A DNA stretch of 11,752 nt, from NCBI GenBank assembly GCA_947176285.1, contig CAMWQF010000056.1:1-11752 (forward strand), read 5' to 3'. Of this stretch, positions 4,985-11,566 are shown one piece after another. Made by a program: the position numbers and the translations under genes. Origin of the DNA: an uncultured Porphyromonadaceae bacterium (GTDB taxonomy: Bacteria; Bacteroidota; Bacteroidia; Bacteroidales; Muribaculaceae). The first letter of the stretch is position 1, and each line of letters starts with the position of its first letter. A model generated the notes under the pieces. It ran no database searches. It was not told the DNA's origin and saw only the letters and a program-made list of their open reading frames with translations.

Positions 4985-7459
4985 TCACTTGGCTTTTTCT
5001 TCCTTTTTGCCTTTTGTCAGAGCAAATATCCATTTGCCGATCGCGCCCAAAGCAAGCAGATATATTAGAATCACTGATGCCATGGCAATGGAATTTGCTT
5101 TTTTCACTGATTCCGGATCGAATGTCATTACTATTTCTGAGTCTCCTGCCGGCAGACGGAGTGCGCGAAGCACGTAGTCAGCCTGACCGATTGGCACTTC
5201 CTTGCCATTGACCGTGGCTTTCCATCCCCATGGGAAATATACTTCAGAGAAAAGTGCCACGCCTCCCTTTGCAGAGTGTGCTTTATAAGTCAATTTATTA
5301 GGCGCATAGGAAGTCTCGTAGATAGTATCGCCCTCTGCAATCGGGAGTGGAGTGCCGAGTATTTCAGCATACTTCTTGTCAGCCACAGCAGTATTGCTGT
5401 TTTTCAAGTTGGAAAGCGCATCCATCTCTTCGCGAGATGTGCCTACATATGTCAAAGTGTCTACAAACCAAGCATTTCCGAAAGCCTCTGGATTCAGAGT
5501 ATATCCATCATCAGTCAGGAAATATTTGGCATTGAGCATATTGAGTACGTATGGATTCCCCTTTGAGATCTGGTGCTCGATCAGGTCGTTGTATCTGGTC
5601 AGCTTAGCGGCATGATATCCGCCGATGGTCTTGTGGAAATAACTGCTGCGAGCTGACGAGAATCCCGGGATGTCCATTACTCGGTAGTTGCTCTTGTCTT
5701 GCAAGATCGCAAGGTCTGCCTCTGTTGGAACAAAAACGGCTTCGTCGCTATCTGCTGTAAGGAAATTTTCGGAGTCTACATATCTCTTGTCGACTGTATA
5801 AAGGTCTGCAAGCACTATGGCTGCCAAGCAGCAAGCCCATACGGAGGCATTCTTGATTATCTTCTTTTCCCATAAGAAAAGCAATCCGCATCCAAGTAAT
5901 ATGAAGATCAGAGATCGCAGACAGTCAGTGGATACAAGCCCTAATCTGCCTGCCTCAATTCCCTTCATTACGTTGGCATAAGCAGGATTGGTGAAAGCAC
6001 CCGCCTCTTTCAGGTAGTCGAATTCTGAAGCGGAATATGGCTGCCCAAATATAGAGGGGGAAATCCATCCTATCAGACATACGGCTGCTCCGCCACCCAT
6101 CACGCAGATGACAGTCCATTTGTTGTTTGTGAAGAATTTCTCAGTATTAAGAATCTGGCGAACGCAAAGAGCAGCAAGCAAAGGAATGCAAAATTCCACC
6201 ACTACTAAGATGGAACTGACGGTGCGGAATTTATTGTAGCCCGGGAAATGGTCGATCATGAAATTGGTCAGTCCATTGAAGTTGTGTCCCCAACTAAGCA
6301 TAATTGTTATGAGGGCAGAGGCAAAGAGAGCCCATTTCATAGGTGTTTCCCACTTGCCTTCCACTACAAACATGGCGAGTATGGCGAGCAGAAGCACGAA
6401 TGCCCCTACATATACCGGACCGTTAGTCATCGGTTGGTCACCGAAATATTGTGAGAATTGGCTTGCAAACTGCATCTCTTGTGGAGAAAGATAGCGATCT
6501 GCCCCCATATCTGTGTCAGCAACCGTCAGCATTCTGTTTTGTCCTGCCGTAGGCTTTAGTGTTGCTCCTCCTTTCACATTCGGGATAAGCAGGCTCCATG
6601 TCTCGTCAATGCCATAGCTCCAGGCTGTGATGGCTGCCTTATCCATTCCTACTGCAGCCGGAGCGTTAGGGTCTGTGATGTCGGTAGCGCGCCCGCGCAC
6701 TGTCTCCTTGCTATATTCAAGTGAGTTGTAGAGACTTGGAGAGTTAGCGGCTGCTCCGATGATTCCACATGCTATGAGAATGCAAGTTGAAATTCCCCAT
6801 TTGCCTACAGTCTTTTCTTTAATCGCAATCCATAAGTAGGCGAGAGCCATGCATGCCATCACCAGGATGAAATAGTATGACATCTGAGGATGATTGCTCA
6901 TCAGCTGAAGGGCAGAAAAGAGAGAAGTCAGTGCCCCTCCTGCAAGCCATTTCCCTCTATATATGAGGATTAGGCCTCCGATAGTAGGAGGGATAAAACT
7001 GAGCGCTAGGAATTTCCAGATATGTCCGGCTCCTATTATAATGATGAAATATGAAGAGAATCCCCATGCCAATGAGGCGAAGAGGGCGACACTCCAACGC
7101 ATCTTCATGCAAAGGCACATGATGAAGAACCCTATCATCATGAGGAATAGAAGGTTGGCTGGGACAGGCAACCCAAGCATCAACACTCTTTGTATCCAGT
7201 TCAGAAGGTCGTTGGCAGGATATGAGGGTGCAATCTGGAAATTTGGCATACCTCCGAAAAGAGAATCGGTCCAACGTGTTGATTCTCCGGTCTCTGCTTT
7301 ATATACGATACCTTCATGGCCGTTGGCAATGCCCTGCTGTATGTCATGCTGTTGCAGAACTCTTCCCTCCATGGCGTCCGGGAAGAAAAACATAAAGGCG
7401 ACCACTGCCAGGAGCAGAGCCGCCGATATTGTGAATATTAGATTTCTTTTATTTTGCAT
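4985..7459 (-). CDS. Large YfhO-family membrane protein
   Basis: An 824-residue polytopic inner-membrane protein. It begins with a hydrophobic segment (about 6-26), then a loop with DIQQG (39-43) and FGGMPNFQI (68-76), both typical of YfhO-like proteins of the GT-C type. Many transmembrane helices follow through the middle. A soluble beta-rich C-terminal part holds YRVMDIPGF and SEVYFPWGWKATVNGKEV, then a last helix (SIAMASVILIYLLAL) and a lysine-rich tail. In Gram-positive bacteria YfhO takes part in glycosylating teichoic acid; in Bacteroidetes the role is unproven, and surface glycan or lipid modification is inference. I prefer the ATG at 7459, which overlaps the end of the Lrp gene by 11 bases, to a TTG at 7474. 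The overlap suggests translational coupling. An antisense frame over its start is a shadow. Confidence 0.88.
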   Translation of the reverse strand: MQNKRNLIFTISAALLLAVVAFMFFFPDAMEGRVLQQHDIQQGIANGHEGIVYKAETGESTRWTDSLFGGMPNFQIAPSYPANDLLNWIQRVLMLGLPVPANLLFLMMIGFFIMCLCMKMRWSVALFASLAWGFSSYFIIIIGAGHIWKFLALSFIPPTIGGLILIYRGKWLAGGALTSLFSALQLMSNHPQMSYYFILVMACMALAYLWIAIKEKTVGKWGISTCILIACGIIGAAANSPSLYNSLEYSKETVRGRATDITDPNAPAAVGMDKAAITAWSYGIDETWSLLIPNVKGGATLKPTAGQNRMLTVADTDMGADRYLSPQEMQFASQFSQYFGDQPMTNGPVYVGAFVLLLAILAMFVVEGKWETPMKWALFASALITIMLSWGHNFNGLTNFMIDHFPGYNKFRTVSSILVVVEFCIPLLAALCVRQILNTEKFFTNNKWTVICVMGGGAAVCLIGWISPSIFGQPYSASEFDYLKEAGAFTNPAYANVMKGIEAGRLGLVSTDCLRSLIFILLGCGLLFLWEKKIIKNASVWACCLAAIVLADLYTVDKRYVDSENFLTADSDEAVFVPTEADLAILQDKSNYRVMDIPGFSSARSSYFHKTIGGYHAAKLTRYNDLIEHQISKGNPYVLNMLNAKYFLTDDGYTLNPEAFGNAWFVDTLTYVGTSREEMDALSNLKNSNTAVADKKYAEILGTPLPIAEGDTIYETSYAPNKLTYKAHSAKGGVALFSEVYFPWGWKATVNGKEVPIGQADYVLRALRLPAGDSEIVMTFDPESVKKANSIAMASVILIYLLALGAIGKWIFALTKGKKEEKAK

Positions 7460-7922
7460 CTGAATCAGTGTCAAGTTTTATCTGACGGTTCATTGACTGT
7501 TCAAGAGAGATGAGGGTCTCGGTTTCTGTCACACCCTTGATATGCTGGATACGGTCGTTGAGCAACTCCATGAGGTGCTGGTTGTCGCGGGCGAAAACCT
7601 TCATCAGCATTGAGTAAGGGCCTGTGGTGAAATGGCATTCCACTACTTCGGGAATATTCTCAAGGTCGGCTACTACACCACGATACATAGAACCTTTTTC
7701 AAGTTTTACGCCCACATAAGTGCAAGTGTTATATCCAAGTTTCTTAGGGTCTACGTCATATCCTGAGCCTACGATGACTCCCATTTCAATGAGTCGTTGT
7801 ATTCTCTGATGAATAGCGGCGCGTGATACTCCGCAGACGATGGCTACGTCTTTAGAAGGCGTACGCGCATTGTTCATGATGATGTTTAGGATCTTTCTGT
7901 CAAGATTGTCGACTTTTTCCAT
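7449..7922 (-). CDS. Lrp/AsnC-family transcriptional regulator
   Basis: A 157-residue regulator. The N-terminal AsnC-type winged helix-turn-helix spans about 4-60, with the recognition helix around GVSRAAIHQRIQRL (31-44). The C-terminal RAM domain that binds amino acids and mediates oligomers covers about 66-145, with the ligand-site segment HFTTGPYSML (97-106). Family members act as global or local regulators sensing amino acids. The gene is first in its run, about 105 bases after a clear promoter start, and its 3' end overlaps the YfhO-like gene (ATGCAAAATAA contains the new start and this stop). That coupling suggests a local role with the membrane protein, or simply an economical operon. 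The palindrome TCCAAA-N6-TTTGGA in its leader could be an autoregulatory site. The ligand cannot be told from sequence. Confidence 0.92.
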   Translation of the reverse strand: MEKVDNLDRKILNIIMNNARTPSKDVAIVCGVSRAAIHQRIQRLIEMGVIVGSGYDVDPKKLGYNTCTYVGVKLEKGSMYRGVVADLENIPEVVECHFTTGPYSMLMKVFARDNQHLMELLNDRIQHIKGVTETETLISLEQSMNRQIKLDTDSDAK

Positions 7923-7980
7923 GATTTAGTTGTCTCTTTTTTAGGTTCTTTTAAGATAAGGAGAGTCTCGCAATCTTCTA

Positions 7981-7998
7981 TCCAAAGAGCCTTTTGGA
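7981..7998. promoter_or_regulatory. Palindrome in the lrp leader, possible operator
   Basis: TCCAAA (7981-7986) and TTTGGA (7993-7998) form a 6-bp inverted repeat with a 6-base spacer, about 30-45 bases downstream of the predicted start site. Lrp-family regulators commonly repress their own gene from such sites, but the sequence is AT-rich and short, so a role is inference. Confidence 0.3.
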
Positions 7999-8033
7999 AA
8001 TGCGATTCAGACAAAGTTTGCGACTTTTCTGTG

Positions 8034-8064
8034 CAAAGTTAAAACAAAAAAAGCAAATAAACAA
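8034..8064 (-). promoter_or_regulatory. Promoter of the lrp-yfhO run (TTG-N20-TAACTTTG)
   Basis: On the minus strand TTG (complement of 8062-8064) is followed by exactly 20 bases and then TAACTTTG (complement of 8034-8041), a full match to the Bacteroidetes -33/-7 arrangement. Transcription should start near 8027-8029, leaving a leader of about 105 bases before the Lrp ATG. It lies just after the stop codon of the O-methyltransferase, so it separates the aroQ run from the lrp run. I see no strong terminator hairpin in the gap (7923-8093). Confidence 0.75.
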
Positions 8065-8093
8065 TATCCCGGAGAAAAAAGTGTAGCAAAAAG

Positions 8094-8756
8094 TCAAATT
8101 TTTAAGTTCCCCTTTTTCCTTAGCAATGTTATGCCGTCGCGGAATGGTAGTATTACGATGTCGAAGCCTGGAAGTGATGCGGCCTTGTCGTTGAAGGTCC
8201 TTACTCCTTTTGTCTGAGGGTCGTTTTCGTATGCAGGATCACATACATGACCTGCCCATAGCGTGTTGTCTGCCATTATTAATCCTCCTGGCCTTAGCAT
8301 GCGGATTGCTTCGTCTAAATATGAGGGATATTCACGTTTGTCAGCATCAATAAACATCAAGTCGACGCTTTCATCGGCAAATTCCCGGCATATCTCCAAG
8401 GCTTTCCCGATACGCAACTCCACTTTCTTTCCATGTTCTGAACCATTCAGCTGTCGGAGTATGAAATCCTCAAGTTCGTCGTCTGCTTCAATAGTGACGA
8501 GCCTGGAGCCTTCCGGAAGTCCTTCTGCTATGCAGAGTGCAGAATACCCGGTGAAAGTGCCTAACTCAACAGCCAATTTGGGAGCGCACAGCATGGTTAT
8601 CATCTTAAGCAGGCGCCCTTGTAGATGGCCGGAACACATCCTTCCATTGATTAGCCGTAGATTTGATTCTCGAGTAAGTCTCTTTAGATAATCAGGCTCC
8701 GGTGAGGAATGGCTGTCGACATAAGAGTCGAGCTCTGATTCAATTTCGTAGTTCAT
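8094..8756 (-). CDS. Class I O-methyltransferase, COG4122/caffeoyl-CoA type
   Basis: A 220-residue cytoplasmic SAM-dependent methyltransferase. Motif I is AVELGTFTGYSALCIA (62-77), the acidic end of the next strand is E90 (TIEADD), and the divalent metal site is seen as D137-A-D-K140 and D163-N164 (MADNTLWAGHV). The length and this metal-site layout are those of bacterial catechol/caffeoyl-CoA-like O-methyltransferases, whose natural substrates are mostly unknown. The start is placed at the ATG at 8756 because it overlaps the aroQ stop as ATGA; a longer frame to 8813 lies entirely within aroQ. The overlap implies that it is translated together with aroQ, although no biochemical link between the two is established. 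Confidence 0.92.
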   Translation of the reverse strand: MNYEIESELDSYVDSHSSPEPDYLKRLTRESNLRLINGRMCSGHLQGRLLKMITMLCAPKLAVELGTFTGYSALCIAEGLPEGSRLVTIEADDELEDFILRQLNGSEHGKKVELRIGKALEICREFADESVDLMFIDADKREYPSYLDEAIRMLRPGGLIMADNTLWAGHVCDPAYENDPQTKGVRTFNDKAASLPGFDIVILPFRDGITLLRKKGNLKI

Positions 8757-9193
8757 GGGCGGGAAAGCAAGGATCTGATAGCTAATAGATAACCGGTCAG
8801 ACCAAGTCCGCATATTGTGCCCTTGGCTGCAGAGACCACTACATCTTTATGCCGGAATTCTTCGCGAGCGTGGATATTGGAAATGTGCACCACTATTACA
8901 GGAACCGGCGACATCTCCACTGCATCATGAATAGCATAAGAGTAATGGGCATACGCTCCCGGGTTGATTACGATCCCTCTGCAAAAAGGGTCAAATGCCA
9001 ATTTTTGTATTTGGCTTACAATATCTCCTTCAGAATTGGATTGATAGTATTCCAGTGTCTCCTGGCCATCGGAAAGGTCGGATACGAGGTATTCTGCTTC
9101 CGGCAGGAAATCTTCGAAAGTAGTGCTTCCATATACTTTCGGATCCCGTTTGCCGAGCATATTCAAATTTGGGCCGTTGATTATTGCTATCAT
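8753..9193 (-). CDS. aroQ: Type II 3-dehydroquinate dehydratase
   Basis: A 146-residue enzyme that converts 3-dehydroquinate to 3-dehydroshikimate in the shikimate pathway, normally as a dodecamer. Family hallmarks are in place: NGPNLNMLGKR (6-16), catalytic R16 and Y21 (VYGSTT), QSNSEGDIV (51-59), INPGAYAHYSYAIHDA (76-91) and HISNIHAREEFRH (103-115) with general acid H103 and R110/R114. One feature is odd. The glutamate that normally stands two residues before this histidine (E-V-H) is V101 here, codon GTG at 8891-8893. The start is the ATG at 9193, giving the usual length. The frame stays open 39 codons further upstream, but there it only translates tandem repeats. The gene lies between dgkA and the O-methyltransferase, which overlaps its stop by 4 bases. 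Confidence 0.95.
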   Translation of the reverse strand: MIAIINGPNLNMLGKRDPKVYGSTTFEDFLPEAEYLVSDLSDGQETLEYYQSNSEGDIVSQIQKLAFDPFCRGIVINPGAYAHYSYAIHDAVEMSPVPVIVVHISNIHAREEFRHKDVVVSAAKGTICGLGLTGYLLAIRSLLSRP

Positions 9194-9202
9194 ATTGTTT
9201 GG

Positions 9203-9243
9203 GGTTTCGAGGTTTCGAGGTTTCGAAGGTTTCAAGGTTTCGA
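9203..9243. repeat. Five 8-bp GGTTTCGA tandem units upstream of aroQ
   Basis: Units at 9203-9210, 9211-9218, 9219-9226, 9228-9235 (one mismatch, GGTTTCAA) and 9236-9243, with a single extra base at 9227. On the aroQ strand they read as TCGAAACC and end 9 bases before the aroQ ATG, so they lie in the untranslated leader. Copy-number change would alter the distance between any aroQ promoter and its start codon. Confidence 0.85.
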
Positions 9244-9251
9244 GGGTCGGA

Positions 9252-9278
9252 CTGGTCTGACTGGTCTGACTGGTCAGA
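9252..9278. repeat. Three 9-bp CTGGTCTGA tandem units
   Basis: Units at 9252-9260, 9261-9269 and 9270-9278, the last with one mismatch (CTGGTCAGA). They directly adjoin the 8-bp array on one side and the 7-bp array on the other, making a composite low-complexity block of about 113 bases between dgkA and aroQ. Confidence 0.85.
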
Positions 9279-9280
9279 CT

Positions 9281-9315
9281 AATTCTCAATTCCCAATTCT
9301 CAATTCTCAATTAAG
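9281..9315. repeat. Five 7-bp AATTCTC-type units running into the dgkA 3' end
   Basis: AATTCTC (9281), AATTCCC (9288), AATTCTC (9295), AATTCTC (9302) and AATTAAG (9309) follow one another without gaps. On the minus strand they read GAGAATT. The dgkA stop codon (9300-9302) and its preceding Ile-Glu-Asn codons fall inside the array. The same family is found at 2361-2462. Confidence 0.85.
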
Positions 9316-9683
9316 AATAGTAGTTTTGGAATGAAGATGATGAGCCCTGCCGTGGCGGCTCCCATAGCCATCATCAGCACTCCCGCCGCTCCTACATCTT
9401 TTGCTTTCTTTATCAAAGGATGATATTCCGGACTGACCAGGTCGGCAACGGCTTCGATTGCCGAGTTCATTGCTTCTGCCATGAGGACTCCGCCGCAGCA
9501 TAATGCTACGATGCACCATTCTGTTGGTGATAAGCCCAATATGCATCCGAAGATTGCCACTGCTGCCATTGCCGCCACGTGGATCCTTGAGTTATGTTCG
9601 TCATGCAGAAGGGTTGCTATGCCATTGAAGGCGTAACTAAACGACTTAAGACGTTTCTTAAAAGAGAACTTTTCTTGCTTCAT
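9300..9683 (-). CDS. dgkA: DgkA-family diacylglycerol/undecaprenol kinase
   Basis: A 127-residue integral membrane lipid kinase. Family signatures are HNSRIH (30-35), LMAEAMNSAIEAVADL (67-82) with E70, N73, E77 and D81, and KKAKDVGAAGVL (92-103) carrying the K-D-x-x-A-A-G motif. Three membrane helices are visible, about 36-52, 56-80 and 99-122. Members phosphorylate diacylglycerol, or in many bacteria undecaprenol, with ATP, which recycles lipids for envelope synthesis; the substrate cannot be decided here. The only sensible ATG (9683) lies 4 bases after a TAACTTTG promoter box, so the message should have almost no leader. The gene is divergent from rbfA and followed at 107 bases by aroQ. The C-terminus LIEN and stop are encoded by repeat sequence. 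Confidence 0.92.
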   Translation of the reverse strand: MKQEKFSFKKRLKSFSYAFNGIATLLHDEHNSRIHVAAMAAVAIFGCILGLSPTEWCIVALCCGGVLMAEAMNSAIEAVADLVSPEYHPLIKKAKDVGAAGVLMMAMGAATAGLIIFIPKLLFLIEN

Positions 9684-9687
9684 AATG

Positions 9688-9719
9688 CAAAGTTAATCAT
9701 TTTTGTCTAAACTTGCCAA
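9688..9719 (-). promoter_or_regulatory. dgkA promoter (TTG-N21-TAACTTTG)
   Basis: TAACTTTG (complement of 9688-9695) has a TTG 21 bases upstream (complement of 9717-9719). The box ends 4 bases before the dgkA ATG, so the predicted start site is at, or within a few bases of, the start codon. This suggests a leaderless or nearly leaderless transcript. Confidence 0.7.
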
Positions 9720-9796
9720 TAAACTCAATATTTTCATTTTTTGAGAAAAAACTTATAAGGGGCATAATATGTTATCTAAATAAAGTAATTCAAATC

Positions 9797-9827
9797 CCGC
9801 AGGCGAAAGTTGAATGAGATCCTGCGG
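9797..9827. promoter_or_regulatory. Stem-loop just upstream of rbfA
   Basis: CCGCAGG (9797-9803) pairs perfectly with CCTGCGG (9821-9827) around a 17-base loop. It stands out as GC-rich in AT-rich surroundings and ends 16 bases before the preferred rbfA ATG. If transcribed it is a 5' leader hairpin that could affect rbfA translation; alternatively it is a protein-binding inverted repeat. I found no convincing TAnnTTTG promoter box for rbfA in 9696-9796. Confidence 0.45.
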
Positions 9828-9843
9828 ACAAAAAATGAAAATT

Positions 9844-10230
9844 ATGGAATCAAAAAGACAAGCAAAAATATCAAGGCTTATTCAAAAGGAATTAAGTGAA
9901 ATTTTCCGTCGTCAGACAGCGGCTATGGGAAATGTGCTGGTTTCGGTCAGCGCAGTGCGCGTTTCTCCCGACCTTTCAGTGGCAAAAGCATATTTAAGCA
10001 TATTCCCGCCGGAGAAGAGTAATGAGATTCTTGAGAATATCAAGAAGCAGAGCAAGACTGTAAGATATGAGCTCGCGCAAGCAGTCAAGCAAGTGTTGCG
10101 CAAATGCCCCGACCTTGCATTCTATCTCGATGACTCTCTTGACTATGCAGAAAACATTGATCGCCTGCTCGCTTCCGACCCTATCAAGGGCACTGCCGAC
10201 GACTATGTAGATCCGGATGATGTCAAGTGA
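9844..10230 (+). CDS. rbfA: 30S ribosome-binding factor A
   Basis: A 128-residue RNA-binding protein of the KH-like RbfA fold, which binds the 30S subunit and helps the 5' end of 16S rRNA mature, especially in the cold. The start MESKRQAKISRLIQKELSEI is typical of Bacteroidetes RbfA. Internal hallmarks are VRVSPDLSVAKAYLSIFP (38-55) and LRKCPDLAFYLDDSLDYAENI (85-105). The C-terminal tail is acidic. I start it at the ATG at 9844 for its family-like N-terminus; in-frame ATGs at 9835 and 9814 are possible, but the latter would read through the stem-loop at 9797-9827. The stop overlaps the next start as GTGA, so the two genes are translationally coupled. Confidence 0.93.
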   Translation: MESKRQAKISRLIQKELSEIFRRQTAAMGNVLVSVSAVRVSPDLSVAKAYLSIFPPEKSNEILENIKKQSKTVRYELAQAVKQVLRKCPDLAFYLDDSLDYAENIDRLLASDPIKGTADDYVDPDDVK

Positions 10231-11474
10231 TTAGTTATCGGCGAATAGTGAATAATATCCCCTTTGTAGTTGCATTGCGGTATCTTTTTGGAAAGAAATC
10301 GCATAGTGCAGTCAACGCCATCGCGATAGTCTCGGTGGTGGGTGTCGCTGTTGCCACTGCCGCTGTGGTCTGTGTGCTCTCGGTATTCAATGGCTTTCAG
10401 TCGGTCCTTACGGGTCGGCTCGACACCTTGTCACCCGATTTAATGGTTGAGCCCGTTGAGGGAAAAACCATTGCTAATGGAGATTCTCTTGCCTCGGAAA
10501 TTGCTAAAATAAAAGGCGTGTCTATCGCAACTCCAACCCTAACGGATAATGCCCTTGCGTATTATAGCGGTCGCGAGACTCCTGTAAAGTTGAAAGGGGT
10601 GGTGCCGGCGGATTATGCCAAAGTCACAAATCTCGATTCCTTGAGAGTGGCAGGGGGGTGCTCGCTTGATGAGTCTGAGGGTGATAATCCTGCATTGATT
10701 TCAATAGGGTTGGCTTATAAATTGGGGATGTTTGACATTACTCAGCCTCTAACTGTCTTTGCTCCAAAAAGATTAGGACGTTTTAATCCGGCTAATCCGG
10801 CTGCCGCCTTTGTAATGGACTCCCTAATAGTGGCAGACGTATTCCAATCCCTGCAAGATACCTATGATGAAAATGCGATATTCACCGACATATCTTTGGT
10901 GCGCGATCTCCTGCTGTATGATCAGGAGGCTACAGCCATCGAAATAAAAGCGGCGCATGATGTTGACATTGACCAATTGCTTGATGCCGTATCGAGGGCT
11001 ATAGGACCTAAATATGTAGTGAAAAACCGCTTGATGCTTCAGGAATTGAATTTCCGCATGGTGCAGATTGAGAAATGGATGACATTTTTGCTTCTTTTCT
11101 TTATCCTTGTGATAGCATCCTTCAATATAGTCTCCACTTTATCGATGCTTGTGCTGGAGAAGGAATACTCTATGAGGACTATGTCGGCAATAGGTATGAG
11201 CCGAAAGTCGATAGCCGGTGTGTTCCGGTGGGAAAGTGTGCTTGTTTCTCTCATGGGAGCCGGTATTGGTATCTTGATCGGATCTGCTCTTAGCCTTTTG
11301 CAAGAAAAATTCGGATTCATAAAGATTGCCACTAATGCAGTGGATGCTGTGCCGATGGCATATCCTGTCAAACTTCAGCTTCTTGATCTTCTGATCACAT
11401 GCATTCCGATAGCATTGATCACTGTCATATGCGCCGCTGTAGCTGGATCCTTTGCAAAATCGCGTATGCGGTAG
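10227..11474 (+). CDS. LolC/LolE-type ABC transporter permease (FtsX/MacB fold)
   Basis: A 415-residue inner-membrane permease. The order is a first helix (about 30-55, ending VLSVFNGFQSVL), a large periplasmic domain of the MacB type (about 57-283) and three further helices (about 284-310, 336-358 and 386-408). EKEYSMRTMSAIGMSRKSI (311-329) after the second helix is the cytoplasmic coupling segment that meets the ATPase. Members of this kind release lipoproteins from the inner membrane to LolA for transport to the outer membrane; the partner ATPase LolD is not in the window. It starts at GTG 10227, which overlaps the rbfA stop as GTGA; a second GTG at 10248 is possible. Bacteroidetes usually have several FtsX-fold permeases, so the Lol role is likely but not certain. 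Confidence 0.88.
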   Translation: MISYRRIVNNIPFVVALRYLFGKKSHSAVNAIAIVSVVGVAVATAAVVCVLSVFNGFQSVLTGRLDTLSPDLMVEPVEGKTIANGDSLASEIAKIKGVSIATPTLTDNALAYYSGRETPVKLKGVVPADYAKVTNLDSLRVAGGCSLDESEGDNPALISIGLAYKLGMFDITQPLTVFAPKRLGRFNPANPAAAFVMDSLIVADVFQSLQDTYDENAIFTDISLVRDLLLYDQEATAIEIKAAHDVDIDQLLDAVSRAIGPKYVVKNRLMLQELNFRMVQIEKWMTFLLLFFILVIASFNIVSTLSMLVLEKEYSMRTMSAIGMSRKSIAGVFRWESVLVSLMGAGIGILIGSALSLLQEKFGFIKIATNAVDAVPMAYPVKLQLLDLLITCIPIALITVICAAVAGSFAKSRMR

Positions 11475-11535
11475 CCCTCATCGCGTTAAAAATCATTAAG
11501 AATACTTTTTTTTAGTCCTTTTTCTCTGTTCACTC

Positions 11536-11566
11536 TTGCTGATTTCCTAAATTTTGTTTAACTTTG
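11536..11566 (+). promoter_or_regulatory. pckA promoter (TTG-N20-TAACTTTG)
   Basis: TTG (11536-11538) and TAACTTTG (11559-11566) are separated by exactly 20 bases, a textbook Bacteroidetes promoter. Transcription should start near 11571-11573, giving a leader of about 90 bases. The gap between the permease stop and this element (11475-11535) is AT-rich, with a T8 run near 11510 but no strong hairpin before it. Confidence 0.78.

Noticed and set aside
6963..7463. 166-codon open frame on the + strand across the start of the YfhO-like gene
   Set aside because: It is fully antisense to a well-supported membrane protein gene, matches no family I recognise, and is rich in Met, Arg and Pro as expected from reversed hydrophobic codons.
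9194..9310. N-terminal extension of AroQ by 39 residues
   Set aside because: The frame is open, but it encodes only repeat-derived Ser/Thr/Pro-rich sequence. AroQ enzymes start right before the NGPNLN motif, as the ATG at 9193 does.
8849..9334. 161-codon open frame on the + strand over aroQ and the repeat array
   Set aside because: It is antisense to aroQ, whose motifs are unmistakable, and its C-terminal third only translates the tandem repeats.
9735..9775. E. coli-like -35/-10 promoter (TTGAGA, TAATAT) before rbfA
   Set aside because: The sequence resembles a sigma-70 promoter, but spacing is 18 bp and the Bacteroidetes primary sigma factor does not use this consensus. In DNA this AT-rich such matches arise by chance.
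9785..9830. tRNA remnant suggested by TTCAAATCCCGC near 9789
   Set aside because: TTCAAAT looks like a T-loop, but the bases before it do not pair with CCCGC and there is no anticodon arm or acceptor stem. The GC-rich pairing belongs to the stem-loop at 9797-9827.
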